Shown here in pieces: positions 1 through 9,057 of a stretch of DNA of 64,000 nucleotides. Both the position numbers and the translations under genes were made by a program. The notes under the pieces are model-generated. The model saw only the letters and a program-made list of their open reading frames with translations, did no database searches and was not told where the DNA came from. Position 1 is the stretch's first letter; each line of letters opens with the position of its first letter. The stretch covers positions 169,638-233,637 of the forward strand of contig CAITNS010000040.1 of the NCBI GenBank assembly GCA_903893815.1, read 5' to 3'. This DNA is from an uncultured Bacteroidota bacterium. GTDB taxonomy: Bacteria; Bacteroidota; Bacteroidia; B-17B0; Aurantibacillaceae.

Positions 1-3000
1 TTCCCAAGCAAACATTTGCAAGCCCCATCTATCAAAAATAGTACAATTAAAATCAATAATATTAAATCCAGTTACTCTAAAAACATCATTAATACTATCT
101 CCATTAGGAGTAAACACATTAGGAATTACTATGGTTCCTGCTTGGTTTAATACGTTTATAGTTAATGAATCAATATCTAAACAAGAGCCACTTGTTACTA
201 ATAAATAAACGACATAACTTCCAACAACGTTGTAAGTTTGAGAGCTAACGGTTTGGGTGTTTGCTGAAGTACCATTACCAAAATCCCATAGATAAGTAGT
301 TGCACCAATGCTATTATTAGTAAAATCAACCGTTAAAGGTGTTGTTCCGCTTATTGGATTAGCAGATAAACTTGCATTTAAATTTGTAACTGTTACAATG
401 ATAGTTGCGGTTGCTGTTCCACAAGAGTTGGTATTAGAAACTGTAACAGTGCCACCATTAGTTGTAACTACAGAGCCTGTATTAGAACTGTTTGACCAAG
501 AATAAGGTGCACTTCCACCTGTAACAGTTAATGAAGCAGTTTCGTTAGGACAAATAGTTGTTGAGCTTGATGTTAAATTTAAAACAGGTAAGATGTTAGA
601 GAAAATTGTTGTTGAAGCAGTAGCTACTCCACAAGAATTTGATACTGATACGGTAACAATTCCTGAAGTATTTACAACAGTGGTATTAGTAAAACTTCCT
701 GTACTCCAAGAATAATTATTGACATTACTATTGGCTGTTATTGTTGATGATTGCCCTAAACAAATTGTTGAAGAAGACTCTGAAAGAGAAACTGTTGGTG
801 TAGCTTGCGAACTAATTGTCACACTACTTACTGCAGTGCCACAACTATTAGTTAGTGTTACTGTATACACTCCCGAGTTTGAAACAGGCATAGTTTGTGT
901 GGTTACACCATTGCTCCAAAGATAGGTTCCAATACCAGAAGTTGAAAGAGTTGTTGTTTGCCCTGAGCATAATAAGGTTTGAGTTGCCGAAGCTGTTGTG
1001 CTTGGCAAAGCACCAACTGTAACGGTTACACTTTCTGACGCATTACCACAAGCATTTGACACACCGCAAGAAAACACACCTGCTGAATTTAAAGAAACAC
1101 TACTTGTATTAACTCCAGTACTCCATGTATAAGTTACTGGTGTGTTTATGTTTGCTTGAACTGTAGCTGTTTGTCCAGCACACAATGAAACAATATTTGT
1201 ACTCAACGTAAGTGTTGGAATAGGAATAATATTTAAGGTTTGTGTCGCCTGAGAACTACCGCAAGCATTTGTTGTAGTAACTACAATTGAAGATGTGTTC
1301 ACACTAAGTGTTTGTGCGGTAGCTCCACCCGTCCATAAATAATTAGCATCACTTGAGTTAGCTGTAAAAGTTAAAGAGCTTCCAGAACAAACGGTTGTTG
1401 ATGGAACTGAAATTGATACTGTTGGCAAAGGACTTGTTCCTATTGTAATAGATGTTGTTGCGCTTCCACAACTTGGTGTGGTAACAGTTGCCGTGTATAC
1501 GCCAGGTGTATTGACAGTATTTGTAGATGCACTGCCACTATTACTCCATGTGTAAGTTCCAGAACTACCTGATAAAGTTAAAGAAGCAGTTTGACCACTG
1601 GCGCATATCGATGAAGAGCTTGATGCTAATGAAACAGTTGGTACACTTGTTACCACAACGTCAACTGTGGTTGATGTGCTTCCACATAAATTTGATGTTG
1701 AAACCGTATAAATACCAGCCGTATTTAAAACAATAGAATTGGTGTTGATACTTCCTGGACTCCACGTATAAGTTGTTGCATTTGATGTTGCAGTTACTGT
1801 AGAACTTTGCCCTGAGCATAAATTCACATTAGCATTATTAACAGAAATAGTAGGTATTGGAATAATAGAAATCGTTTGCGTTGCTTGAGCACTTCCGCAC
1901 GCATTAGTTGTAGTAACAACTATAGAAGAAGTATTAACACTTATGGTTTGCGTGGCAGCTCCACCCGTCCATAAATAATTACCTGAACTTGAATTGGCAG
2001 TAAATGTTAAAGAACTACCAGTGCAAACTGTATTTGATGGTGCTGAAATAGAAACTGTAGGAAATGGAATAGCGGCAACAGTAATTGAATTCACTGCAGT
2101 ACCGCAACTTGGAGTGGTAACAGTTGCTGTATACACACCTGGTGACGTTATAGAAGTTGTAGCTGTATTTGCTCCATTATTCCAAAGATAGGTTCCAGAA
2201 CTTCCTGATGCTGTAAGAGTAACCGTTTGTCCATTAGCACATATTGATGGAGCAGACGCTGCTACAGATAAAGTAGGCGAAGCCGATAAAGTAACATTTA
2301 CTGTGCCAGTGGCATTACCACAAGCATTAGATACATTACACGTATAGGTGCCAGCTGTATTTAATGATACTGTATTAGTGTTGGCTGTTGTGCTCCAAGT
2401 ATAAGTTACTGCTGTGTTTGCAGAGGCTGTTACAATTACGCTTTGTCCTGAACAGATAGACACATTTGTTGGGCTTAAAGTTAAGGTAGGCAAAGGAGTA
2501 ATCGTTAGTAAAACACTATCTTTTACTGTAGTAGTTGCTGTGCCACATGCTTTTGAAATGGTAACGTATAATTTAATGGTACCGTTTTCTAATGCACCGG
2601 GTGTATATGTTGTAGTTAAAGAGTTTGTTGGAGCAAAGGTACCAGTTGCTCCTGCTCCTAAGCTCCAATTAACAGATGTATATGCACCTGAAGCAGCAGC
2701 TGTAAAATTTTGAGTAGCCCCAACACAAATGACTTGATTAGCACCAGCATTAACAGATAATGGAATAAATGGCGCCTGACAACCTTTATTAACATAAGTA
2801 GGCGTACCAGATGGAGAAAAATCTACTGCACCTCCATCTTGAGCGCCTAAATTACCAGCTTGATTAATCAATAATGTTCTATCATATGTAACGGCGTCTG
2901 TGCAACCTATTGGGGAACTAAAATTAATAGTTAATGTTCTTAATCCTGGAGCCACATTATAATTAGCAAAGTGCCCAGATGTATTGCCAGCTGTTTGAAA

Positions 3001-3393
3001 AAGCACATATAATGTATCACTTAGGTTGACAAAACTTTGAGCTAATGGATTCCAAGCTGTACTTGTAATTAATAATACTTTTGCATTAGCGGGCAAAACA
3101 CCAGCAACTGGTTCACGTAATAAGCCACAACCTACGATGGTGGCATTAACGGTAGCCACATCAGCAGCAGTCCCTGCATTTTGAGTTAAGCCTAACCAGC
3201 TGTTATTTGGCCAAGTAACGCTCATATTAGCTGAATTTAAGGCTGCACTACCCACTTTAAAAATCACCATTTCATTTTGGCCTTCTTGAGAACCCGCGCA
3301 AGCATCTACTAAAATACTTTGAATTTCAAAACATTGAGATTTGACATTTAAAAATGTAATTGTAAATGATAATAGGAGTAAAAAACGTTTCAT
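1..3393 (-). CDS. Large Ig-repeat surface protein with gliding-motility-type C-terminal domain (3' end cut by window)
   Basis: One frame is open from an ATG at 3393 to base 1 (1131 codons, no stop in the window). Residues 1-19 form a signal peptide. Residues 20-205 begin CFEIQSILVDACAG and resemble the lamin-tail-like N-terminal domain of Bacteroidota surface proteins. Residues about 210-1000 are eleven Ig-like units of about 70 residues, most with a C(S/A)GQ motif and a (S/N)xCG motif. A PKD-like domain (YLWDFGNGTS) follows at about 1003-1085. The protein then enters the gliding-motility C-terminal domain (VFTPNGDSINDVFRV, then IFDRWGL), the usual T9SS type B export signal; roughly its last 40 residues lie outside the window. 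It is probably exported to the cell surface as a structural or adhesive protein. The ligand is unknown. It lies 62 bp downstream of the 3456-5465 gene on the same strand. Confidence 0.85.
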   Translation of the reverse strand, partial: MKRFLLLLSFTITFLNVKSQCFEIQSILVDACAGSQEGQNEMVIFKVGSAALNSANMSVTWPNNSWLGLTQNAGTAADVATVNATIVGCGLLREPVAGVLPANAKVLLITSTAWNPLAQSFVNLSDTLYVLFQTAGNTSGHFANYNVAPGLRTLTINFSSPIGCTDAVTYDRTLLINQAGNLGAQDGGAVDFSPSGTPTYVNKGCQAPFIPLSVNAGANQVICVGATQNFTAAASGAYTSVNWSLGAGATGTFAPTNSLTTTYTPGALENGTIKLYVTISKACGTATTTVKDSVLLTITPLPTLTLSPTNVSICSGQSVIVTASANTAVTYTWSTTANTNTVSLNTAGTYTCNVSNACGNATGTVNVTLSASPTLSVAASAPSICANGQTVTLTASGSSGTYLWNNGANTATTSITSPGVYTATVTTPSCGTAVNSITVAAIPFPTVSISAPSNTVCTGSSLTFTANSSSGNYLWTGGAATQTISVNTSSIVVTTTNACGSAQATQTISIIPIPTISVNNANVNLCSGQSSTVTATSNATTYTWSPGSINTNSIVLNTAGIYTVSTSNLCGSTSTTVDVVVTSVPTVSLASSSSSICASGQTASLTLSGSSGTYTWSNSGSASTNTVNTPGVYTATVTTPSCGSATTSITIGTSPLPTVSISVPSTTVCSGSSLTFTANSSDANYLWTGGATAQTLSVNTSSIVVTTTNACGSSQATQTLNIIPIPTLTLSTNIVSLCAGQTATVQANINTPVTYTWSTGVNTSSVSLNSAGVFSCGVSNACGNASESVTVTVGALPSTTASATQTLLCSGQTTTLSTSGIGTYLWSNGVTTQTMPVSNSGVYTVTLTNSCGTAVSSVTISSQATPTVSLSESSSTICLGQSSTITANSNVNNYSWSTGSFTNTTVVNTSGIVTVSVSNSCGVATASTTIFSNILPVLNLTSSSTTICPNETASLTVTGGSAPYSWSNSSNTGSVVTTNGGTVTVSNTNSCGTATATIIVTVTNLNASLSANPISGTTPLTVDFTNNSIGATTYLWDFGNGTSANTQTVSSQTYNVVGSYVVYLLVTSGSCLDIDSLTINVLNQAGTIVIPNVFTPNGDSINDVFRVTGFNIIDFNCTIFDRWGLQMFAWE
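580..2487 (-). repeat. Three-block higher-order repeat, about 636 bp each, inside the Ig-repeat gene
   Basis: Ig-like units 2-10 follow an A-B-C, A-B-C, A-B-C order, so every third unit is most alike. Units 4 and 7 are nearly identical, and units 3 and 6 share the PGVYTATVTTPSCG stretch. At DNA level the 20-mer ccacccgtccataaataatt occurs at 1325-1344 and again at 1961-1980, exactly 636 bp (212 codons) apart. This indicates duplication of a three-domain block rather than of single domains. The block nearest the 3' end is the most diverged. Confidence 0.75.
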
Positions 3394-3455
3394 GGAACTT
3401 AGTTTAAATTTGTACGAATTAATGATTTTTATAAAATTATATAATTACCGAATTG

Positions 3456-5465
3456 TTATTTTTGAATGATGATTTTAAAATTCTCGGTTTTGTAGGGCGA
3501 CTGAACTTTTACAAAATAAAGACCCTCTGCAAGATTTTGAACATTTATTTTAGTTTGAGAATCTTTTACGGCTTCTTCTGCTAATAATTTACCGGATAAA
3601 TCGAATAAACTAACAGTGCTATTTTTCGGAACTGAATTTTTGAAGTCAATTACTAAATTTTCCTCTTTTTGGTAATGATAAATTCCCCAATGATCCATTG
3701 ATTTAGTGTTAACATAAACGGTATTATATATTTTAACTGCACCATTGGATTCTCTTACGGATAAACGATAATAAGTAATATAACTGTAAGGAGAATAATC
3801 CTCCATATAATAATTTTTAGCATCATTTGATTTATAAGTATGGGCTGGAATTATTCCAAATTGGTCAAAATTTACCCCGTCTCCACTTTTTTCAATCATA
3901 TAATACTGTATATCCTCTTGAAAATCAACTTTCCAATAGATATCATTTTTATCATCATTTCTTACCCCATAAAAATCAATAAGTCCTATAGGTAAAAGTG
4001 TTGGACATATACTACAAGTACCAGAAGCATTTAAAGTATATGTTATAATTTCATCTCCTCTATCCATTACACCACCAATTGTCACCGCGCCTCCAGTAAT
4101 TGTCATGGTTACAATGCCATCTCCATTTCCACAGCCACTTCCAATTGTAGAGGAAACATTTGAACTAAAGGCTCCGCAGCCAGTCAAGTTGGCGGATTGC
4201 CCAACTAAGCTGCCTCCTATACTTGTTATAAATAATTGATCACCACCATCCATCGCAGCGTTTGAACATGCAGCACTAATTGTCGGCCTAGCTTTATATT
4301 CTGCGGTAATAGTAGCTGTGCAACCAGCTTCTAAATTATAAGTAGTTGACATATTTACCGCACTGCAACCAGCGCCACAAGCAATGGCAGAACCACCACA
4401 AAAAGTACCAAAAGCCGAATATACGCTTGCTAAATTGCAAGGCGAAGCCCCATTGCCACAACCAAATGTGTATCCAGTTCCCATAGCGCCATTAACGGTA
4501 CAAGAGCCCGAGGCAGCGGCACAAGTCAACGTTATAGTAAATGCTGCAGAACTAGATCCAGTTACAGCAGGACTGCTACTTACAACTCTGATTAAATAAC
4601 CCGTGCCAGATGCTGTACTTGCGGGAATAGTAATATTAATTGTTCCAGAATTAGCATTAGAAACTAAAGTACCAATATTGGTTGGTGTTGCAAAACTACC
4701 ACTTGAATTTGATAACTGTGCAGTATAAGTATTACCTGTAAAAGTGCCTGAAGAAGTAAAAGCAACACTACCCGAGGCCGTTATAGTACAATCAGTCAGA
4801 GCAAAAGGTGGGTTACTCACTGAGCCTGTTGTTATGGTATTAGCAGTACAATTGGCACAAGAGCAGGAATGAGATCCCAAATTTGAGATAACATCAACGT
4901 TTGACTGTGTCCATTCAGTTGCCAATGTTGGAAATGGACACGACGTTCCATTATCACCAACACCTCCGCAAACAGCTGCATTTCTAACCAAAGTTTTATC
5001 TAATGTGGAAAATGCCCCACTTGTCCATCCTGTACCTGGGTCACAGCCTATGTTACCGACTACATCTAATATTACACCTGCTGTAGTTTCTAGCGTAACC
5101 GCATCATCCCCATTAAAACTTAAAGAACCTGAACTTAAATTGGAAGTAACACCTAAACTTTCTCCTGGATTTTCAATAACGCAAACTGAACAGGAAGCCA
5201 ACGTACCCGAAAGTGTAAATGAAGATGTGGCTGAAGCTGCTCCATTAGCATAAACGCGAATAACATACCCAGCTAAATTAATAGGAGCTCCTGTGCCATT
5301 ATATATTTCAATAAATTTATTATTGCTACTACCTTCAATATATTCAGAAATAAATAAATTGGTTGGTTGTCCAAAACTATTAGTAAACGCAAAAACAAAT
5401 ACCAAAGTCAATACTTTGGATATTTGTTTTAATTTTTTTGGATTAATGTTGTAAATATTTCCCAT
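3456..5465 (-). CDS. Secreted lamin-tail-domain protein with T9SS type A sorting signal
   Basis: A 669-residue protein with a signal peptide (about 1-32, ending SFGQ). A lamin-tail domain follows at about 35-160 (LFISEYIEGSSNNKFIEIYN). Next come a Ser/Thr/Gly-rich stretch and a Cys-rich module at about 330-480 containing RGDEIITYTL. An FnIII-like segment starts near LLPIGLIDFYG, and a T9SS type A sorting domain ends the protein (SLFDLSGKLLAEE ... GLYFVKV ... FKIIIQK). It should be exported through the outer membrane by type IX secretion. Function unknown. The Cys-rich module and the FnIII-like segment are shared with the divergent neighbour at 5989-7581. A -7 element at 5639-5646 predicts a leader of about 165 nt holding a duplicated motif. 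Confidence 0.85.
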   Translation of the reverse strand: MGNIYNINPKKLKQISKVLTLVFVFAFTNSFGQPTNLFISEYIEGSSNNKFIEIYNGTGAPINLAGYVIRVYANGAASATSSFTLSGTLASCSVCVIENPGESLGVTSNLSSGSLSFNGDDAVTLETTAGVILDVVGNIGCDPGTGWTSGAFSTLDKTLVRNAAVCGGVGDNGTSCPFPTLATEWTQSNVDVISNLGSHSCSCANCTANTITTGSVSNPPFALTDCTITASGSVAFTSSGTFTGNTYTAQLSNSSGSFATPTNIGTLVSNANSGTINITIPASTASGTGYLIRVVSSSPAVTGSSSAAFTITLTCAAASGSCTVNGAMGTGYTFGCGNGASPCNLASVYSAFGTFCGGSAIACGAGCSAVNMSTTYNLEAGCTATITAEYKARPTISAACSNAAMDGGDQLFITSIGGSLVGQSANLTGCGAFSSNVSSTIGSGCGNGDGIVTMTITGGAVTIGGVMDRGDEIITYTLNASGTCSICPTLLPIGLIDFYGVRNDDKNDIYWKVDFQEDIQYYMIEKSGDGVNFDQFGIIPAHTYKSNDAKNYYMEDYSPYSYITYYRLSVRESNGAVKIYNTVYVNTKSMDHWGIYHYQKEENLVIDFKNSVPKNSTVSLFDLSGKLLAEEAVKDSQTKINVQNLAEGLYFVKVQSPYKTENFKIIIQK

Positions 5466-5490
5466 TTTAAAAAAATTTTCAATTTATTTA

Positions 5491-5631
5491 AAGCGGTTTA
5501 GGATTTGTTTTTCGATTGTAAAAACTCCTGTAGGGTGCTCGCTTCTGTTAATTATATAAATAATTAAAGCGGTTTCGGAACCGTTTTTCAAATCACTTAA
5601 ACACTGAAAAACGCCTCTAGGGTGTTCACTT
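5491..5631. repeat. Imperfect direct repeat in the leader of the lamin-tail gene
   Basis: Two similar copies lie at about 5491-5543 and 5568-5631. Each starts aaagcggttt and ends with a block of the form ctnTAGGGTGntCnCtT (ctgtagggtgctcgctt and ctctagggtgttcactt). The interior differs by a short insertion. Both copies lie between the predicted promoter and the start codon of the minus-strand gene, so they would be transcribed in its leader. No function is recognised. Confidence 0.55.
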
Positions 5632-5638
5632 TAGGGTA

Positions 5639-5646
5639 CAAATGTA
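5639..5646 (-). promoter_or_regulatory. Predicted -7 element (TACATTTG) for the lamin-tail gene
   Basis: On the minus strand the sequence reads TACATTTG, an exact match to the Bacteroidota -7 consensus TAnnTTTG. No clear TTTG-type -33 box is seen. The transcription start would be near 5632. Confidence 0.45.
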
Positions 5647-5961
5647 GTATAAAGTTGTAAAAGAATTATATATTATGAGTTAAGCTAATGTTAATTAACG
5701 TAATCTTATTAAAAAATACAAACATTCTAGCTAATTCTAGCAATTTCTTTCATGTGTAGATATTTATTTTTTTAATTGTCATATGGTATTCGCCTTGTAA
5801 CTTCATTGGTGTTTGTGCGTTTCGACACATGGCTATTTCATATGTAAACTAAACTACTTTTTTATGTAAAATCTATTATAAATATGTGTACAGTTTCAGT
5901 TATTTATTTGAACGATATTTTTCTATAACAATTTATTAATATGCAACATACACCTCTGTTC
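5647..5961. other. AT-rich intergenic stretch, no gene seen
   Basis: About 315 bp between two divergent T9SS cargo genes. Both strands were read; no convincing coding region, RNA or repeat was found. Confidence 0.5.
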
Positions 5962-5969
5962 TAAGTTTG
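5962..5969 (+). promoter_or_regulatory. Predicted -7 element (TAAGTTTG)
   Basis: TAAGTTTG matches TAnnTTTG and lies 20 bp upstream of the ATG at 5989, predicting a leader of about 10-15 nt. No good -33 box is visible. Confidence 0.4.
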
Positions 5970-5988
5970 CAAAAACAAAAAGATTTAA

Positions 5989-7581
5989 ATGTTATTTAAT
6001 ATAAATGTGAAATTGATTTCACCAGCTTACAGGTTAATTATAATGCTAATTGCATTTGGTTTTTCTTTTACTCTTTCGTCTCAAACTGTTTTATCTGCAG
6101 GTGATATACTTGTTATAGGTTTTAAAACTAATGCTACAACCGATGCAGGAAACGATGCTTTTAAATTGGTTACTCTTGTAGATTTGCAATGCAACACTAA
6201 ATTTATAGTAACGGATAATAATTGGAATAATAGCATTCCAGGATGGGCATGTAATGATGATGAGTTTGCTGTTGAAATTACCTGTTCAACTATTATTTCA
6301 GCGGGAAGTGTTTTTTATATTGATGCCAGTGCTTCGGGCGCAGCAGCAAATTGTTCTGGTGGAACAATCACTAGAGCAGACATAGGAAATCCATGGGGAA
6401 CAGATTACGGATTAAGCAGCGGGGGAGACAACATTTATGTGTTACAAGGCACTAGGGCTGCACCCACTTTTATTTCAGCCATCAAAAATGGAGCCTTTGC
6501 AAATAGTACATGTACTGATAAAGATAGAGCGTCAATCCCAACTGGTTTAACAGCTGGCACAAATGCCGTGGCAATGGCATCTTCACAAAATCAATGGCAT
6601 TATAACTGTAATACAAATAATGGAACAAAGGCTACTCTGAGATCTGCTATTTGCAATTCAGCAAATTGGCTAAATACAGCAGGGCAAAGCTGGAATAACT
6701 CAACTGGATTATTTACAGTAACTGATGGGCAAATACAATATGGTGTTTTAGCAGTTTCTGGTGCAGGTTGCGGATGTTTAGCAAACTGTAATTTGGTGTA
6801 TTCTGGAGGCGCTGCTAATTGTGGAGCAGGGGTTTCTGGAAATTGTTCTGCGGGATACCAAAACATGTCAAGAAATATTATTGTGCCAGCAGGATGTACC
6901 TATAGTGTTACCGCCACAATGAGACCTCGACCAAATGGTTGCGCTTCTGGTGCTGGAGCAGATGGAAGTTGTCAAACCTGCGATGTTGTTAAGGTTGATA
7001 TTTTAGCAGGTGTAAAAATATTTCAACAGGGCGGAAGCGATGCTACGTTGATTGATAGTTACTCTGCTACAGGGCCAGCTACAATTGTGGTTTCTGGAAA
7101 AGCAAATAGAGCAGATGAAATCATAACCTATGGAATACAAGCTACTACTTGCACGTGTTTGTTAACTCTATTGCCTGTTGAATTATCTGCTTTTAACGCA
7201 GTGAAAAATGATCAATCCGTTGAATTATCTTGGTCAACAATGTCTGAACGTAATAACAGTTTTTTTACAATTGAACGATCTCTAGACGCCGTTTCATGGG
7301 AAATTATAAATATTGTAGCTGGGCAAAACGAATCTTCTTCCATCTATAATTACACGATTTATGATTCTTCTCCACTTTCAGGTATTTCATATTACAGATT
7401 AAAACAAACTGACATCAATGAAGCGTATTCGTATTCACAAATTGTTACTATCGATAATAGTATCAAAGAACAAAAAATAATTAGAAGGATGGATATATAT
7501 GGCAGAGAACTGGATGAAAATGCTACTGGCCTTATTATCTTAATTTACCAAAACGGCGAAGTGAAAAAAGTATATAAGTGA
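5989..7581 (+). CDS. Secreted T9SS cargo protein sharing a Cys-rich module with its divergent neighbour
   Basis: A 530-residue protein with an N-terminal hydrophobic signal (about 14-32, ending TLSSQ). Residues 33-240 form a domain beginning LSAGDILVIGF. A Cys-rich module follows at about 250-385 (CGAGVSGNCSAGYQNMS ... RADEIITYGI), then an FnIII-like part from LLPVELSAFNA. The end, DIYGRELDE ... LIYQNGEVKKVYK, resembles the Bacteroidota T9SS tail variant of the form YDDGTVEK. The Cys-rich module and FnIII part align with the C-terminal half of the 3456-5465 product, so the two genes share a duplicated C-terminal region with different N-terminal domains. Function unknown; probably cell-surface or secreted. 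Confidence 0.8.
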   Translation: MLFNINVKLISPAYRLIIMLIAFGFSFTLSSQTVLSAGDILVIGFKTNATTDAGNDAFKLVTLVDLQCNTKFIVTDNNWNNSIPGWACNDDEFAVEITCSTIISAGSVFYIDASASGAAANCSGGTITRADIGNPWGTDYGLSSGGDNIYVLQGTRAAPTFISAIKNGAFANSTCTDKDRASIPTGLTAGTNAVAMASSQNQWHYNCNTNNGTKATLRSAICNSANWLNTAGQSWNNSTGLFTVTDGQIQYGVLAVSGAGCGCLANCNLVYSGGAANCGAGVSGNCSAGYQNMSRNIIVPAGCTYSVTATMRPRPNGCASGAGADGSCQTCDVVKVDILAGVKIFQQGGSDATLIDSYSATGPATIVVSGKANRADEIITYGIQATTCTCLLTLLPVELSAFNAVKNDQSVELSWSTMSERNNSFFTIERSLDAVSWEIINIVAGQNESSSIYNYTIYDSSPLSGISYYRLKQTDINEAYSYSQIVTIDNSIKEQKIIRRMDIYGRELDENATGLIILIYQNGEVKKVYK

Positions 7582-7721
7582 TTTTTCAGCTTCTATTAAT
7601 GTATTTCTAAACTAATTAGTTGTTAAAAAGGCTATTTTTTTAGACCAACAACTAAAAATGATAGATTAAAAAAAAACCTATCCAAATTATTAACTATACT
7701 TTAGCCCAAAATTTTATTAAG

Positions 7722-8336
7722 ATGAAGAAAGGCTTTATATTTTTTGTTCTATTGGTTGCTTGCGGATTTCTACTATCGTTTATTAATACATCGGCAGGCA
7801 CTGAACTTGGATTAAATGCTCCAATGCCAATGGCGGATGAGAAAATGAAGGATGTTAGTGGTAAAGAAGTTTCTTTAAATACCTCTAAAACATCTAAAGG
7901 TATATTAGTTATTTTTTCATCTAATACATGTCCGTATGTAAAGTTAAGTGAAACGCGTATTAAAGAGTTATCTGATGAGTGCTCAAAACAAGGTGTAGGC
8001 TGCATTATAATCAACAGTAATGAAGCTCAACGCGCTGATGAAGATAGTTTTGACGCTATGGTAAAATATGCTGCAGCTCAAAAATTAAACTGTGCTTATG
8101 TAGTAGATGCAAATTCTAAAATAGCAGATGCTTTTGGTGCAACGCGTACTCCTCAATGTTTTTTATTTAATGTAAAAGGATTGGTATACAAAGGTGCTAT
8201 TGACGATAATGTAAAAGATCCAGCTGCTGCCAAAGCGCACTATTTAAAAGATGCGATTGATGCCGTAGCAAAAAATGAAACTCCTAAAATGCAAGAAACA
8301 AAATCTATAGGCTGTACCATTAAGCGTGTAGAATAG
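7722..8336 (+). CDS. Exported thioredoxin-like / redoxin protein with a single active-site Cys
   Basis: A 204-residue protein with an N-terminal hydrophobic segment (about 4-24) that should place it in the periplasm. The rest has a thioredoxin/AhpC-TSA fold: LVIFSSNTCPYVKLSE carries the usual TCP motif of redoxins at the active site, and GATRTPQCFLFN gives the cis-Pro motif. Only one cysteine sits at the catalytic position, with Pro-Tyr-Val after it in place of a CxxC. The C-terminus SIGCTIKRVE has a further Cys that could resolve. A thiol peroxidase or reductase role is likely but the substrate is unknown. A strong terminator follows. Confidence 0.75.
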   Translation: MKKGFIFFVLLVACGFLLSFINTSAGTELGLNAPMPMADEKMKDVSGKEVSLNTSKTSKGILVIFSSNTCPYVKLSETRIKELSDECSKQGVGCIIINSNEAQRADEDSFDAMVKYAAAQKLNCAYVVDANSKIADAFGATRTPQCFLFNVKGLVYKGAIDDNVKDPAAAKAHYLKDAIDAVAKNETPKMQETKSIGCTIKRVE

Positions 8337-8357
8337 ATCTTAAATTAAACAACAACG

Positions 8358-8394
8358 AAAAAGCACAGTCAAAATAATTTGACTGTGCTTTTTT
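8358..8394. terminator. Bidirectional intrinsic terminator
   Basis: Perfect stem AAAGCACAGTCAAA / TTTGACTGTGCTTT with an A-run on the left and a T-run on the right. It lies between the convergent 7722-8336 gene and frr and can serve both. Confidence 0.85.
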
Positions 8395-8400
8395 AATAAT

Positions 8401-8425
8401 GGTAACTTCGACAAGTTCAGTTACC
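8401..8425. repeat. Short palindromic-ended element resembling a dispersed repeat
   Basis: GGTAAC at 8401-8406 pairs with GTTACC at 8420-8425 around an acttcgacaagttcagt core. I recall a very similar core as an abundant dispersed intergenic repeat in many Bacteroidota genomes. Only one copy is present here, so the repeat status rests on memory, not on this window. Confidence 0.35.
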
Positions 8426-8436
8426 GAAAATCGAAG

Positions 8437-8997
8437 TTATACCGTTAAAATTTCTTTTTCTTTTTGTTCTAAATGTTTTTCACATTTAACTGAAAAATCA
8501 TCTACTAAAGCTTGCATTTTTGTCTCGCCGCCTTTTGCCTCATCTTCAGGTAAACCAGCTTTTTGCAATGCTTTAATTTTATCAATCGATTCCTTTCTAA
8601 TAGTTCTTAAACTCACTTTAGCGTCTTCGCCACATGATTTAGATGTTTTTACTAAATCTTTACGGCGCTCCTCTGTTAATGGTGGAACAATAATACGAAT
8701 TAAGATACCATCATTCTGTGGATTGAACCCTAAATTAGCTGCTTGAATAGCTTTTTCGATAGGCGTTAGCATTGATTTTTCCCAAGGTTGAACTAAAATG
8801 GTTCTCGAATCTTGAGTATTAACACTGGCTACATTTCCTAAGGTAGTTTTTGCACCATAGTAATCCACAAATACATTATCCAACATGCTCGGATTTGCTT
8901 TTCCCGCTCTAATTTTTGATAATTCTGACTCCAAATGGATAATCGTTTTTTCCATTTGTGTTTTAGCGCTTTCTAACACTGTTTTAATATCACTCAT
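8437..8997 (-). CDS. frr: Ribosome recycling factor
   Basis: A 186-residue protein, the normal length for RRF, which splits the post-termination ribosome together with EF-G. The sequence matches throughout: ELSKIRAGKANPSMLDN near residue 25, VNTQDSRTILVQPW in the middle, IRIIVPPLTEERRKDLVK near 105, and the C-terminal EKHLEQKEKEILTV. It lies 60 bp downstream of thyA on the same strand, probably co-transcribed. In many relatives pyrH precedes frr; here it does not. Confidence 0.96.
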   Translation of the reverse strand: MSDIKTVLESAKTQMEKTIIHLESELSKIRAGKANPSMLDNVFVDYYGAKTTLGNVASVNTQDSRTILVQPWEKSMLTPIEKAIQAANLGFNPQNDGILIRIIVPPLTEERRKDLVKTSKSCGEDAKVSLRTIRKESIDKIKALQKAGLPEDEAKGGETKMQALVDDFSVKCEKHLEQKEKEILTV

Positions 8998-9057
8998 AAT
9001 TTAATTTTGTGTAAAGTTACTTGTATTATAATGATTGATGAAATTTTTTATTTAAAA

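Noticed and set aside
308..2713. Several short plus-strand frames (for example 308-505, 2414-2713)
   Set aside because: They lie opposite the open frame of the large Ig-repeat gene and have its low-complexity composition; no start context or family.
7616..7655. Stem TTAGTTGTT / AACAACTAA as a terminator after the 5989-7581 gene
   Set aside because: The loop is 22 bases and no T-run follows.
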